Part shown: positions 1-10,000 of the stretch, piece by piece
How positions within the stretch are numbered: the stretch's first letter is position 1
How the letters are laid out: each line of letters begins with the position of its first letter
Source of the DNA: Oscillatoriaceae cyanobacterium M7585_C2015_266
GTDB taxonomy: Bacteria; Cyanobacteriota; Cyanobacteriia; Cyanobacteriales; Oscillatoriaceae
Direction: 5' to 3'
DNA length: 64,000 nt
NCBI GenBank assembly: GCA_015295835.1
Contig: DVEG01000004.1
Span: 124,001 to 188,000, forward strand
Notes under the pieces: model-generated
The model's database searches: none
Told to the model about the DNA's origin: nothing
Seen by the model: the letters and a program-made list of their open reading frames with translations, nothing else
Position numbers and translations under genes: made by a program

Positions 1-2256
1 ACCTATTTAAACCCCGCTGCAGAGCTGCTTTGGCAACGCTCTAGGGAGGAATTAATAGGCAAGTATATCTGGCAAGAGTTACCAGAACTCATGCATTCGG
101 AGCTGGAGGGGGCACTTCGCCGCTCGGCAAATGAAAAAGTGGCAGTCGATTGTCAGGTTTTTTACACGCCGAGGGAGAGCTGGCTATCAGTGCGAACCTA
201 TGCTTGTGCAGAGGGGCTGGCGGTTTACTTGCAAAAAATAAGCGATCGCAACCATGTAGGACAACGAGCGAAACAAGCCGATGCCACAGAAAAAATTGCC
301 CTCCAACACTTGTCAACCTTAGCTGCTAAAGTAGGAATAGCACTGGCGCAAGGAGGGCCATTATCCGAAGTTCTGGAACGTTGCGCCCAAGCCGTAGTCG
401 AACACTTACCAGCTGCCGGCGCCTGCATCTGGACTTACAATGTAGCTACTAATCAAATCAAACTTGAAGCAACTTGCGGTTGCCCGACACCAAAAGAAAA
501 TGCACCGGCAGAAACTGCGCTAATTAGTTTTATAGCAAGCAACAAAGAGCCACTCAGTGGACAGTTGGGAACTATCAATAATCAAATAAAAGCTAAACAC
601 AACCACCTGCTGTCGTCTCGGAAAAATTCAACACCTGCAACTGAACAAATAATTAGAAAGGGTTATTTTGCAGGCTATCCCCTAATTGTCGAGGAGCAAC
701 TGGTGGGAGTGCTGGGGGTATATAGCGAGAAATCTTTGACAGAGGAAGAGGGCAAATTTTTGCAATGGTTGGCCCATAGTATAGCGATCGCAATTGATCG
801 CTATCGCGCTAGAGAAGCCCTGCTCAAACGCCGAGGCAACTTGCTTTTCCGCCTTGCTAACCAAATCCGGAACTCTCTCGATCTCAACACTATTCTCGAA
901 ACCGCTGTTCACGAAATCCGCAACTTACTCCAAATTGATCGCTGTCACTTCCTTTGGTATCTGCCCCACCCAGAAAACCCCAGCTTAATGATCACCCATG
1001 AATCCCGTGCTGCCGAGCTCCCCAGTTTAATAAGTGACTGCCCACCCGCTCATGTTGAATTTTTGGCTGCCAAAATCGAAAAAATGGAGATCCTGCGCAT
1101 CGATGATGTGGATAACGATGCCAACGTGGAAAAGCAAGCGCGCAATCTACTCAAAAGTCTAGGCATGACTTCGCAACTACTCTTGCCCTTGGAAACGCGA
1201 TCAGGACAACTTGGCGCGGTGGTGTGCAGTCACTGTAGTGGCCCACGGCCCTGGAGCGATAGCGAGATAGAGTTACTGCAGGCTGTGGTCAACCAACTAG
1301 CGATCGCAATTGATCAAGCCGAACTTTACGCCCAAACCCATGCCGCTGCTCTTGCTGCTCAAACTCAAGCACAGCAACTTTCTGAAGCTCTGCACAATCT
1401 CAAGCAAACTCAAGCTCAACTGGTTCAGAGCGAAAAAATGTCCAGCCTTGGTCAAATGGTCGCTGGTGTCGCCCACGAAATCAATAACCCAGTTAACTTC
1501 ATCTACGGCAACATCACTTACGCCAAAAACTACATCCAAGAAATCCTCGATCTTCTCGCTCTCTACCAACAATACTGTCCCACAGACGTGCCCGTTATCC
1601 AAGAGCGACTTAAAGATATTGACCTAGATTTTATCATAGAAGACTTGCCCAAAATACTCTCCTCAATGGAAATGGGCGCTGAGCGCATTCGCCAGATTGT
1701 ATTAAGTTTGCGCAATTTCTCCCGCCTCGACGAAGCCGAAAAGAAATCTGTAGACATCCACGAGGGCATTAATAACACTTTGCTGATTCTGCACAATCGC
1801 TTAAAACCAAAAGGCAATCATCCTGGCATTGAAGTTATCAAAGAGTATGGCGATATCCCCCTTGTCGAGTGCTATCCAGGTCAACTTAACCAAGTATTTA
1901 TGAATATACTTTCCAACGCGATCGACGCTCTTGAGAATAGCAGCCCTCCACGCCAGATATTTATTCGCACCGAGCTTTTAGAGAAAGTCGAACCCTCGTC
2001 TCCTTATCGGCACTGGGTGGTTATTCGGATTCGAGATACAGGTCCCGGCATGACTGAAAATGTCAAACAGCATTTATTTGATCCCTTCTTTACGACAAAG
2101 CCTGTAGGTAAGGGCACGGGTTTGGGTTTGTCAATTAGTTATCAGATTGTGGTGGAAAAACACGGCGGGCTGCTAAAGTGTTTCTCTGAACTGGGACAAG
2201 GCTCTGAGTTCTGGATTCAAATTCCCCTGCACTCTCAGCCTCGATTACACAAATAA
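1..2256 (+). CDS. PAS-GAF-GAF sensor histidine kinase (5' end outside window)
   Basis: This is a cytoplasmic two-component sensor kinase that autophosphorylates a histidine and would pass the phosphate to a response regulator. The frame is open from base 1, and the residues before the first internal ATG (position 91) read NPAAELLW...REELIGK, a PAS domain, so the true start lies upstream. In order I see the PAS end, GAF 1 (about residues 95-270), GAF 2 (about 285-450; no bilin-binding cysteine context seen), a short coiled coil, the H-box VAHEINNPVNF, and a HATPase_c domain with N-box NILSNAIDAL, G1 RDTGPGM and G2 GKGTGLGLSIS. The kinase core looks intact and there is no transmembrane segment in the visible part. 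No regulator gene follows directly; the nearest signalling genes are the chemotaxis cluster from 2865. The family is certain, the signal unknown. Confidence 0.93.
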   Translation, partial: TYLNPAAELLWQRSREELIGKYIWQELPELMHSELEGALRRSANEKVAVDCQVFYTPRESWLSVRTYACAEGLAVYLQKISDRNHVGQRAKQADATEKIALQHLSTLAAKVGIALAQGGPLSEVLERCAQAVVEHLPAAGACIWTYNVATNQIKLEATCGCPTPKENAPAETALISFIASNKEPLSGQLGTINNQIKAKHNHLLSSRKNSTPATEQIIRKGYFAGYPLIVEEQLVGVLGVYSEKSLTEEEGKFLQWLAHSIAIAIDRYRAREALLKRRGNLLFRLANQIRNSLDLNTILETAVHEIRNLLQIDRCHFLWYLPHPENPSLMITHESRAAELPSLISDCPPAHVEFLAAKIEKMEILRIDDVDNDANVEKQARNLLKSLGMTSQLLLPLETRSGQLGAVVCSHCSGPRPWSDSEIELLQAVVNQLAIAIDQAELYAQTHAAALAAQTQAQQLSEALHNLKQTQAQLVQSEKMSSLGQMVAGVAHEINNPVNFIYGNITYAKNYIQEILDLLALYQQYCPTDVPVIQERLKDIDLDFIIEDLPKILSSMEMGAERIRQIVLSLRNFSRLDEAEKKSVDIHEGINNTLLILHNRLKPKGNHPGIEVIKEYGDIPLVECYPGQLNQVFMNILSNAIDALENSSPPRQIFIRTELLEKVEPSSPYRHWVVIRIRDTGPGMTENVKQHLFDPFFTTKPVGKGTGLGLSISYQIVVEKHGGLLKCFSELGQGSEFWIQIPLHSQPRLHK

Positions 2257-2350
2257 AATAAATAAATGATCGCTGCATTACAGAGGGCTGTTACAATTTA
2301 TCATAGAGGTTTCAGGGTTTCAAAGAAAAATAAGTTAAATTATTAAAGAA

Positions 2351-2467
2351 ATGTTTTCCCGTTTACAAAGTAAGGCAGGAGAGGGATTTACGGTTTTCTT
2401 CCAGCTCCCTGAAGGCGAGATGCATTCATGTCCAATTGCTGAATTATTAAAAATTAGTAAGTTTTAA
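2351..2467 (+). pseudogene. possible remnant of a histidine-kinase C-terminus
   Basis: A 38-codon reading frame begins at ATG 2351 and contains AGEGFTVFFQLPEGE. This resembles the last beta strand of a HATPase_c domain (G-x-G-S-x-F-x-V-x-L-P). It follows an intact kinase gene by 94 bp, and no kinase core precedes it in frame (a stop lies at 2336-2338). It may be the stub of a duplicated kinase tail or a chance ORF. The similarity is short, so confidence is low. Confidence 0.22.
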
Positions 2468-2864
2468 GGCTTCGGAAAGGAAGCGGGGGAGATAATAGTG
2501 ATTGTAGAAAGTCTTTTTCAAGACAATTTGTGGTGATTTGCTTTTCCAAACTACAGTAATCGGTTTGGAGCAGCTCTGATATAGAATAAAAATCGAGCGG
2601 CGAGGGCGCGCGGCAACCCTATAAAATTAACCAGTGGCTTAGTCTATTGACAAAAAAAGAACCGGAGGAGGGATAATTAGTTTTATCAATTATGAATTTT
2701 ATTGGAGCAAAAACTAAATCCTTGTTGTTTTGATTGTATAATTTTTTCAGGATTGTCTATGGTAGGGAAGAGAATTGTGAGGAAGGAGCAAAGGTATGAG
2801 AAAGTGGGAAATAGATGTTGTTGGAAGGCGATTTATAAAGAGGTTATAAAGGAAGTTTATAAGA
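2468..2864. other. intergenic region before cheR, with a 17-codon mini-ORF
   Basis: No recognisable gene is present. A 17-residue ORF (2796-2849, ATG AGA AAG ... TAA) follows a purine-rich stretch AGGAAGGAG at the right distance for ribosome binding. It ends 15 bp before the cheR ATG, which has its own AAAGGAAG. It could be a leader peptide coupled to cheR translation or chance. The rest is AT-rich with no clear repeat. Confidence 0.3.
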
Positions 2865-4550
2865 ATGAATGATGCTATAATAGAACAATTTGTAAAGTTA
2901 ATATCTGATTATACTGGTTTGCATATCCGCGAACAAGAGCACAATGCTTTGCAGCAAAAAATATGGATTAGGATGAGGGCGCTGAAATTATTTCAGCCAG
3001 AGGAGTATTACCAAATTTTAGCAGCAGTAAATGAGCCAAACAGATTGGACAATTATAAAGAAAGCGAAGCTGAATGGAAAAGACTGATCTCATTGTTGAC
3101 GACTGGAGAGAGTTATTTTTTTCGCGATCGCGGGCAATTTCAAGTTTTAGAAAATCATATTTTTAAGGAATTAATTGCTCGTCAATATTCACAACAATTA
3201 ATAGCCAAAGTTGCTATGACGAAATCGCTCCGAATTTGGAGTGCAGGCTGCTCTACTGGCGAAGAACCATATTCCCTAGCAATACTACTTCAGGAGATGA
3301 TACCCAATTGGCAAGAGTGGGAAATTCTAATTATCGGAACGGATATTAATCAAGAGGCGATCGAAAAAGCTAAACGCGGAATTTACAGTCAGTGGTCATT
3401 TCGTATGGTAGATCCAGCACTGCAAAAGCGGTATTTTATAGAGCGATACGGAGAATGGGAAATAAAAGAGACAATCCGCTCAATGGTGAAGTTTCGCTGC
3501 GGAAATTTAGTGCAAGATAGTTTTCCGAATAAGGAAAACGAATTAGAAAATATGGATTTGATAATCTGTAGAAATGTATTTGTTTACTTTGACGCCGATG
3601 CGATCGCAAAAGTTCTGGAAAAATTTTACAATACCCTAAAACCAGGCGGATATCTAATAACGGCGCATGCAGAACTACACGGGCAGAATTTAGGAAAATT
3701 CAAAACCAAATTATTTCCCGAATCCATCGTTTATCAACGGGGAGAGGAAACCAGTAATAGGGAAACCAACCCGAAAGCTTCGACAGTTACTGTCACATCT
3801 GAACTGCCATCTTTATATTCGTCAGCAATTTCCTATCAGAAATCCTCTGGTGAAAAAACAGAATCATTTCTCAATCCTTTTTTTGCTGAAAAATACCTTT
3901 ATGCCATAATACCATCGCCTAACATACAAAGTTGTAATTCCCTTAATAATACAAGCTCTCTAAAAATTTTTATAGAGCCGCAGAGCTCCAAAACAGTTAC
4001 GATTGAAAAAACAGATTCTACTTCAACTAAAACTAATCCAGACGAGTTCGACATTGAAGAAATGATGCGGGAAGCAGAAACACTTTTTAAACAAGAAGCT
4101 TATACCGAGGCGATTCAAAAAGCAGAACAAGTACTTGCTAAGAAACCCCGCCATTTTGGCGCTCACTATCTCATCGCTCAGGCATATGCTAATCTCGGAG
4201 AATACGAAAAAGCTCATCGCGCCTGTCAGTTAGCAATTCAAATCGATTCTCTCTCGCCAGAACCCTACTATCTATTAGCCCATTTGGCAGAAGAACAAGG
4301 AGATATCGAAACCGCTAAAATGTTTTTCAAGCGGATTATTTATCTAGAACCAGCTTCTATCATTGCTTATCTCGAACTAGCTTCCCTATACGAACGAGAA
4401 GGGGATATGCTCAGAGCCAGAAAAATGCGCTCTACAGCAATAGAGTTACTCTCGGAATTGCCCGCTGACGCTACAGTAGACGAGCAATACCAGTTGCAAG
4501 CAGGAGAATTGCTCTTTTATGTACAAAAAATGCTCGGAAATGTAAAATAA
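2865..4550 (+). CDS. cheR: CheR-type chemoreceptor methyltransferase with C-terminal TPR repeats
   Basis: The enzyme transfers methyl groups from S-adenosylmethionine to receptor glutamates in chemosensory adaptation. The N-terminal CheR helical domain spans about residues 1-75, followed by LLTTGESYFFRD (about 77-88). The SAM pocket is seen in IWSAGCSTGEEPYS (about 125-138), GTDINQEAIEKA and LIICRNVFVYFD (about 230-242). A linker rich in Ser/Thr precedes TPR-like repeats from about residue 395 to 530 (EAYTEAIQKAEQVL, ANLGEYEKAHRACQLAI and others). At 561 aa it is about twice the size of plain CheR; TPR-bearing forms such as WspC/PilK types are known and usually belong to alternative-function or twitching systems. 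It starts at ATG 2865 with AAAGGAAG upstream, and the CheW gene follows 31 bp after its stop, probably as one operon. Confidence 0.93.
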   Translation: MNDAIIEQFVKLISDYTGLHIREQEHNALQQKIWIRMRALKLFQPEEYYQILAAVNEPNRLDNYKESEAEWKRLISLLTTGESYFFRDRGQFQVLENHIFKELIARQYSQQLIAKVAMTKSLRIWSAGCSTGEEPYSLAILLQEMIPNWQEWEILIIGTDINQEAIEKAKRGIYSQWSFRMVDPALQKRYFIERYGEWEIKETIRSMVKFRCGNLVQDSFPNKENELENMDLIICRNVFVYFDADAIAKVLEKFYNTLKPGGYLITAHAELHGQNLGKFKTKLFPESIVYQRGEETSNRETNPKASTVTVTSELPSLYSSAISYQKSSGEKTESFLNPFFAEKYLYAIIPSPNIQSCNSLNNTSSLKIFIEPQSSKTVTIEKTDSTSTKTNPDEFDIEEMMREAETLFKQEAYTEAIQKAEQVLAKKPRHFGAHYLIAQAYANLGEYEKAHRACQLAIQIDSLSPEPYYLLAHLAEEQGDIETAKMFFKRIIYLEPASIIAYLELASLYEREGDMLRARKMRSTAIELLSELPADATVDEQYQLQAGELLFYVQKMLGNVK

Positions 4551-4581
4551 AAATCCAGATACGAGATTATAAAAATATAAG

Positions 4582-5625
4582 ATGCAAGCAATTCAAGAAG
4601 TATCATACAAACCGTATCTTATTTTTAGTCTGGATGGAGCGCGCTACGGAATAGAAGCATCCTGGGTTCAGGAAATTTTTTTCCTGCCAGAGTTAACGCC
4701 AGTAGCAGAAGCGCCTAGGGATATAGTCGGCATTTTTAACTTGCGAGGGCGTATCTTGCCAGTTATGGATCTCAATATCCGTCTTGGGCAACGAGCACGC
4801 GACTATCAGCTTTCAGACAGCATCATCGTCTTAGAGTTGCAAGAATTTCAGATTGGCATTATCGTCAATGAAGTTCACGAAGTCCAAAATATCTCTTCAG
4901 AAGATATAATAGGCGAAATCTCCTACGGGCGAAAAATCCCAAGAGAGTACCATCAATTGATAAGTGGCGTTGCCAAAACCCCGGATGGGATCGTGATGTT
5001 GCTCGATCTCAAACAACTGATCCACTTTTCTCCTGTCGTCGAATTGACTAATGAAGAGGAAAATTCTGAGCTAGCAGAGTATCGGGTTTTCTGCCCTAAC
5101 GCCACGCCGGAAGAGCGAGCGATATTTCGCTCACGAGCTGAAAATCTCATGCTGCCGAGTACTCGCCAAGATTTTACCGGTTTAATCCCGCTGGCAGTTG
5201 TGGGCTTGAACGGAGAATATTTTGGCATTGATTTGGAGATAGTACGAGAATTTACTGACATCCGCAAAATTACCCCCATCCCCTGCACTCCGCCACACAT
5301 TGTCGGTAATATGAATCTGCGGGGTGAAATTTTGACACTTATCGATCTTCGCGGCGTCTTGAATCTGCCGCCAAATAGTATCGAGGCAACATCAAAAGCA
5401 ATGGTACTTCAGGTTGACGATATTGTGGCGGGAGTAGTAGTCGATCATGTATATGATGTAACTTATCTCAATCCGAAGGAAATTACGCCAATTCCGACAG
5501 CAGTGCATTCTAGTAACGACGAATTCCTACGCGGTACTGCTCCCTATCGAGATAAGATGATGACATTATTAGATATTCCTAAAATTTTCGCCAAAGGTGA
5601 TTTAGTTGTGAATGAAGAAGTTTAA
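4582..5625 (+). CDS. cheW: CheW-type coupling protein with two CheW domains
   Basis: This scaffold links chemoreceptors to the CheA kinase. Two CheW (SH3-like) domains are arranged in tandem: domain 1 about residues 10-155 (contains GIFNLRGRILPVMDLNIRLG) and domain 2 about 195-340 (contains GNMNLRGEILTLIDLRGVL). The G-N-x-x-L-R-G-x-x-x-x-x-x-D-L hallmark is in both copies. A single-domain CheW is about 150-170 aa, so 347 aa fits a duplication or fusion. No membrane segment or catalytic site is present. It lies 31 bp downstream of cheR in the same direction and converges on cheB (stop at 5733). Confidence 0.92.
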   Translation: MQAIQEVSYKPYLIFSLDGARYGIEASWVQEIFFLPELTPVAEAPRDIVGIFNLRGRILPVMDLNIRLGQRARDYQLSDSIIVLELQEFQIGIIVNEVHEVQNISSEDIIGEISYGRKIPREYHQLISGVAKTPDGIVMLLDLKQLIHFSPVVELTNEEENSELAEYRVFCPNATPEERAIFRSRAENLMLPSTRQDFTGLIPLAVVGLNGEYFGIDLEIVREFTDIRKITPIPCTPPHIVGNMNLRGEILTLIDLRGVLNLPPNSIEATSKAMVLQVDDIVAGVVVDHVYDVTYLNPKEITPIPTAVHSSNDEFLRGTAPYRDKMMTLLDIPKIFAKGDLVVNEEV

Positions 5626-5732
5626 TCTGTTTTTTGTTTTTTCACTAAAATTGAAGAGCTAATATTATTAAGAAATATTTAGAAAATTTTGATTTAGTTG
5701 CGAGGTGTAACAAGTGAATTATCTTAATTAAA

Positions 5733-6941
5733 TTAAACTTTTTTTAATCCAAGCTTGGCAATCAATACTGAGGCAATTTCGTGGATAGGTAAAACGTGGT
5801 GAACAGCGCCGAGGGCGATCGCTTCTTTGGGCATTCCGAAAACGATGCAGGTTTTTTCGTCTTGAGCGATAGTCAAGCCGCCGGCAGCTGCGATTGCCTG
5901 TAAACCTTCCGCGCCATCTCTACCCATTCCTGTAAGCAGCACCCCAATCGCTGCCTTACCATAATAGCGGGCTACCGAATTAAACATTACCGTAACAGAG
6001 GGGCGGTGCCCTGCGATTGGTGGTGCAGAAGAATATTTAAATCGCCCTTGAAAATCTAACTCCAAATGTACCCCCTCTGGTGGAAAATAAACCGTTCCTG
6101 GTTTTGGCAGCTCGCCAGCGCCAGCAATTTTCACCTGCAGGGGGCTTTCTGATGCCAGCCAGTCTACTAATCCTTGCAGAAAACCTTCACTGATATGCTG
6201 CACACACAAAATTGGCACAGGAAAATCTGATGGCAACTGGCTGAGGATGGTGTGTAGGGCTTGAGGCCCTCCTGTAGAAGCCCCAATGGCCAGCACTTTT
6301 TTCTCTAAACAGGTTGACGAAAAAATCGAGTCGCGGGCGAGCTCCTTAGGATGAAATTGCAGCAAATTTGTTTTTTCATTATTTATAGTTAGTAGGATAT
6401 TTTTTTCCTTGTCAGGAACTAACCTACTTTTGCGCCACTGACTGCTGCTTTTTTCCAGAGTAGCCTTTGGTGCGGAAAGAGTCTGATTTGGTAAGGGAGG
6501 AGTTTTTTTCCGACGCAGCGTAAAAACTGTGACTCCGCTGAGTATTTTAATCTTATTTATCAGTTCCTGCCGTATCGACTCATAATTAGCAAAGATTGCC
6601 CCACGTGGTTTAGGGAAGACATCTACTGCTCCGGCTTGGAGGAGGCGGAAGACATTTTGAGTATTTTCGGCTTGTACCGAGGAACTAATCACCAGAATTG
6701 GGCGAGGAAATTTAGCCATTACTTCTTGGGTAAATTCCAGCCCATCCATTTGCGGCATGTGCAAGTCGGTGCAAATTACTTGTGGCTGGAGCTGGGGAAT
6801 CAGTGCGAGGGCTTCTTTGCCGGTACGTGCTTCTCCCACGACAACTATTTCGGGGGATGAAGAGAGCATTCGTTTGAGGATAATGAGAGCGACTGGCGAA
6901 TCCTCTACGAGCAAAACGCGAATGGGGGAAGATGATTTCAT
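5733..6941 (-). CDS. cheB: CheB: receiver-regulated receptor methylesterase/deamidase
   Basis: CheB removes methyl groups from chemoreceptor glutamates when phosphorylated by CheA. The N-terminal receiver (about residues 5-125) shows the acidic pair VEDS, the phospho-acceptor in CTDLHMPQMDG and ISSS. After a linker of about 80 residues comes the methylesterase domain (about 210-400) with the catalytic triad: Ser in GASTGGPQ, His in VQHIS and Asp in GMGRDGAEG. Its usual length is about 350 aa; the long linker accounts for the difference. I prefer ATG 6941 over the in-frame TTG at 6953. It lies downstream of cheA on the same strand (127 bp between ends). Confidence 0.94.
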   Translation of the reverse strand: MKSSSPIRVLLVEDSPVALIILKRMLSSSPEIVVVGEARTGKEALALIPQLQPQVICTDLHMPQMDGLEFTQEVMAKFPRPILVISSSVQAENTQNVFRLLQAGAVDVFPKPRGAIFANYESIRQELINKIKILSGVTVFTLRRKKTPPLPNQTLSAPKATLEKSSSQWRKSRLVPDKEKNILLTINNEKTNLLQFHPKELARDSIFSSTCLEKKVLAIGASTGGPQALHTILSQLPSDFPVPILCVQHISEGFLQGLVDWLASESPLQVKIAGAGELPKPGTVYFPPEGVHLELDFQGRFKYSSAPPIAGHRPSVTVMFNSVARYYGKAAIGVLLTGMGRDGAEGLQAIAAAGGLTIAQDEKTCIVFGMPKEAIALGAVHHVLPIHEIASVLIAKLGLKKV

Positions 6942-7067
6942 ACATGTTGACAAGCTGGTATGGGCTGCCCGCTATTAGCTAGTAGCAAGAAAGGAATTAA
7001 TCTGAAAGCTGCCGCAGCCAATTGCGATACCGTACTCCTCACGCCGACAAGCTAGTTACTTTTCTGT

Positions 7068-10000
7068 TTATACAAGTCTTCTAAGAGTTTCTAAAAGTAC
7101 CTCTTGATTAAAAGTACTTTTAGTGATATATGCATTGGCACCGACTTCTGCCCCTCTACGTTTGTCTTCGTCTGTTGCTAAAGACGTGACTAAAATAACT
7201 GGCAGTTCTTTATATTCTTTGTGCTGGCGAATTTTGGCAGTTAGTTCTAAACCATCCAAATTGGGCATTTGAATGTCAGAAACCACTGCGTCAAATGAGC
7301 GAGTTCTTAATTTATTATAAGCATCCAATCCGTCTACTGCGGTTACGACTTCATATCCTGCTCCTTCCAGGATACGTTTTTCTAGGGTGCGAGTTGTGAG
7401 CGAATCTTCCACCAGCAAAATCACGGGTTTTTTTCTTGCCTGTTCAATTTGTTGAGCAGGTAGAGCGGTTTTGGCTGAGGAGCGCACGGATTTGATTAAA
7501 TCTTGGGGATTTAAAACCATGCAAACCTCGCCAGTGCCGAGAATCGTTGCTCCTGCAATATTGCGTACTCGTTTAAGTAATTTACTTTGAGGTTTGAGTA
7601 CGACATCTTGCTCGTCGAGGAGGGCATCGACGATTAATCCCAGACGTTCTTCGCCTACTTTTATAATGATACAAGGTAAAGGGACAGAAGAGTCAGGCAA
7701 GCGCTCGCCATTAGGGGTAGTTTGTAACAAATCCCCTAGACGTGCTACCGACACTGGCTGAGCGTCTAGAACAATTGTTTCTCTACCTTCTATTGTAAAA
7801 ATATCACTTTGAGGCACCAACCGAGCTATTTGTACAAATTCTACTGGTAGGGCGTAGGTGATGCCATTGCAGCTGACTAACAGCACGTGAGCTGTGGCTA
7901 GAGTAGTGCTTAATTGCAGGCGCAGGGTACATCCTCTGCCTGGGGTAGATTCAACTTGAATACTGCCTTTGAGGCGTTCGACATTAGTGCGCACCACATC
8001 TAATCCTACGCCGCGCCCGGAAACTTCGGTGACGAAAGTTCGAGTTGAGAAGCCGGGGGCAAAAATGAGGGATTGAATTTGCTGGGTAGTCATGGCTGCG
8101 AGTTCTTCTTCGCGATACATTCCGCGTTTGATAGCTGTGCGTTTAATGCTCTCGATATCAAGCCCGCGCCCGTCGTCTGAGACTTCTATGACGATGTTAG
8201 TAGCAGTTTGGTAGCCCCGCAGACGAATTATCGCTGGTAGTGGTTTGCCTAATTGTTGACGCTCTGCTGGTGTTTCGATGCCGTGATCGATCGCGTTGCG
8301 CAAGATATGCATGAGCGGATCTTTCATTTCTTCGAGGATGCGTTTATCTGCTCTGGTTTCTCCTCCTTCGATAATCAGTTCGACTTGTTTGCCTTCTTTA
8401 CGGGCTAGATCCCGTACCATGCGGGGGAAGAGGCTAAAAATCGTGGACAATGGCAGTAGGCGGAGGGTACGTATGCCTTCTTCTAGTTCGTCAGTGATGA
8501 CTTCGAGGCGGGCGATGTCTTCATAAACGGCTGCTCGCAAGCGGTTGAGGTGGGTTCCCAGTTGCTCGAGTCGTTCTTCGGTGCGGTGGTATATTTTGTG
8601 TATTTGCTCGATCTTGCCGTTGCGCTCGCCTTTTCCTAATTCTTCGATTGCAAAGCGATTAATGAAAATATCGCGGCTCCATTCTTCCCAAAGGTTAACT
8701 ATTTCTTCGATTTCTGCTAGTCTGTGGGCAATGCGGATTTTGGTTACTGTTAGTTCTCCTGTTTGTGTCATCAAGCTGTCGAGATTTCGGGTTTCGACGC
8801 GAATGGTGTCGATACGATAGCGCTCGCTACTGCTTGTGGCACTTTGCTGTTTTTTCCCATTTTGGGATGTGGGGGTTGTGGTGCTTATGTCTGCGATTTG
8901 ATTTTGATGTATAGGTTCTGGTGTGGGTTGATTGAAGTTTTGGTGTTCTTCAGGTAAGGTTTTCTGGCGTAAAGGTGGGAGGAGGGGTTCTTCTTTGTCT
9001 GATTTGTGGGGTAAATCAGAGCTGGGGGGTGTGTCGTTTTCTGGGTGTGGGGTTTTTTGTTCGACTTCGGCGAGGGATGCCTGGATTTGGGGGAGGTTGA
9101 TGTTGCTGATATTGCCCGTCACTGCTTCGCTGACGAGTTCGCGGAGGGCGTGTAATCCTCCTGAAAGGCGATCGCATAGGGCTGGCGATATGGCTATTTC
9201 GCCCCTTTTGATGGCATTAAGTATATTCTCCAGCTGATGCGCTAGGGTACCTATATCTCTGACGCCTAACATGCCGGCGTCGCCTTTGATACTGTGAGCT
9301 TCTCTGAGTAGTTCTTCTATTTTGGTGTGATCTTCGGGGTTTTTCTCCAGATATAATAATCCTTCGTCAAGTTTCTGCAGGTGCTCTTCACAGGCGATTT
9401 TAAATGTTTCCCGCAATTCTTCTTCTTCTATGTAGCGATGGCTTTTCTGGTATGGAGGTGGGGCGTCTCCAGATACTTGATTTCTTGAGGAAACTATATT
9501 TTTCAAGAAAGGAGAATCAATATTTTTATCAGCGGCTGCTTCTATGGCGGTGCTTTCTTTCTGGGGTTCAGGCGCTGTTTCTTGCTCTGGCTGTGGCTGC
9601 TGTTGTTGGTTGAATATAAATAATGCAGTGCTTGAGGGAGAAATTTCGTTGAGGCTCTCGGCTATTTCTATTAGGGGTGGGGTTTTGATTTTGGGTTCTG
9701 CGCCCATTAAGTGAGCGAGAACATAAAAGGTGTTGACGCCGCTACTTGTGCCGGTTACTGCTTCGCGCACTAGGGCGCGGATGGCATCTAATCCGCTGCA
9801 GATGCGATCGCATAGCTCTGATGTTATTTTTTCTTCGCCCCGCTTGACTGTAACGAGTATGTGTTCTATTTGATGTGCTAGTGTTCCGACATCTTTAACC
9901 CCCAGCATATTTGCATCCCCTTTGAGGCTGTGGGCTTCCCGTGTCATTTCATCTAATTTTTCTATATCGTTTGGATTTTTCTCTAAATGCAGCAACCCTT

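Noticed and set aside
1310-1627. Overlapping ORF inside the histidine kinase gene
   Set aside because: It lies in another frame of a strongly conserved kinase and has no start signal or family match.
2250-2860. Prophage or genomic-island boundary near the che cluster
   Set aside because: No integrase, attachment repeats or composition change could be seen; the only tRNA (11881) has no adjacent direct repeat or integrase.
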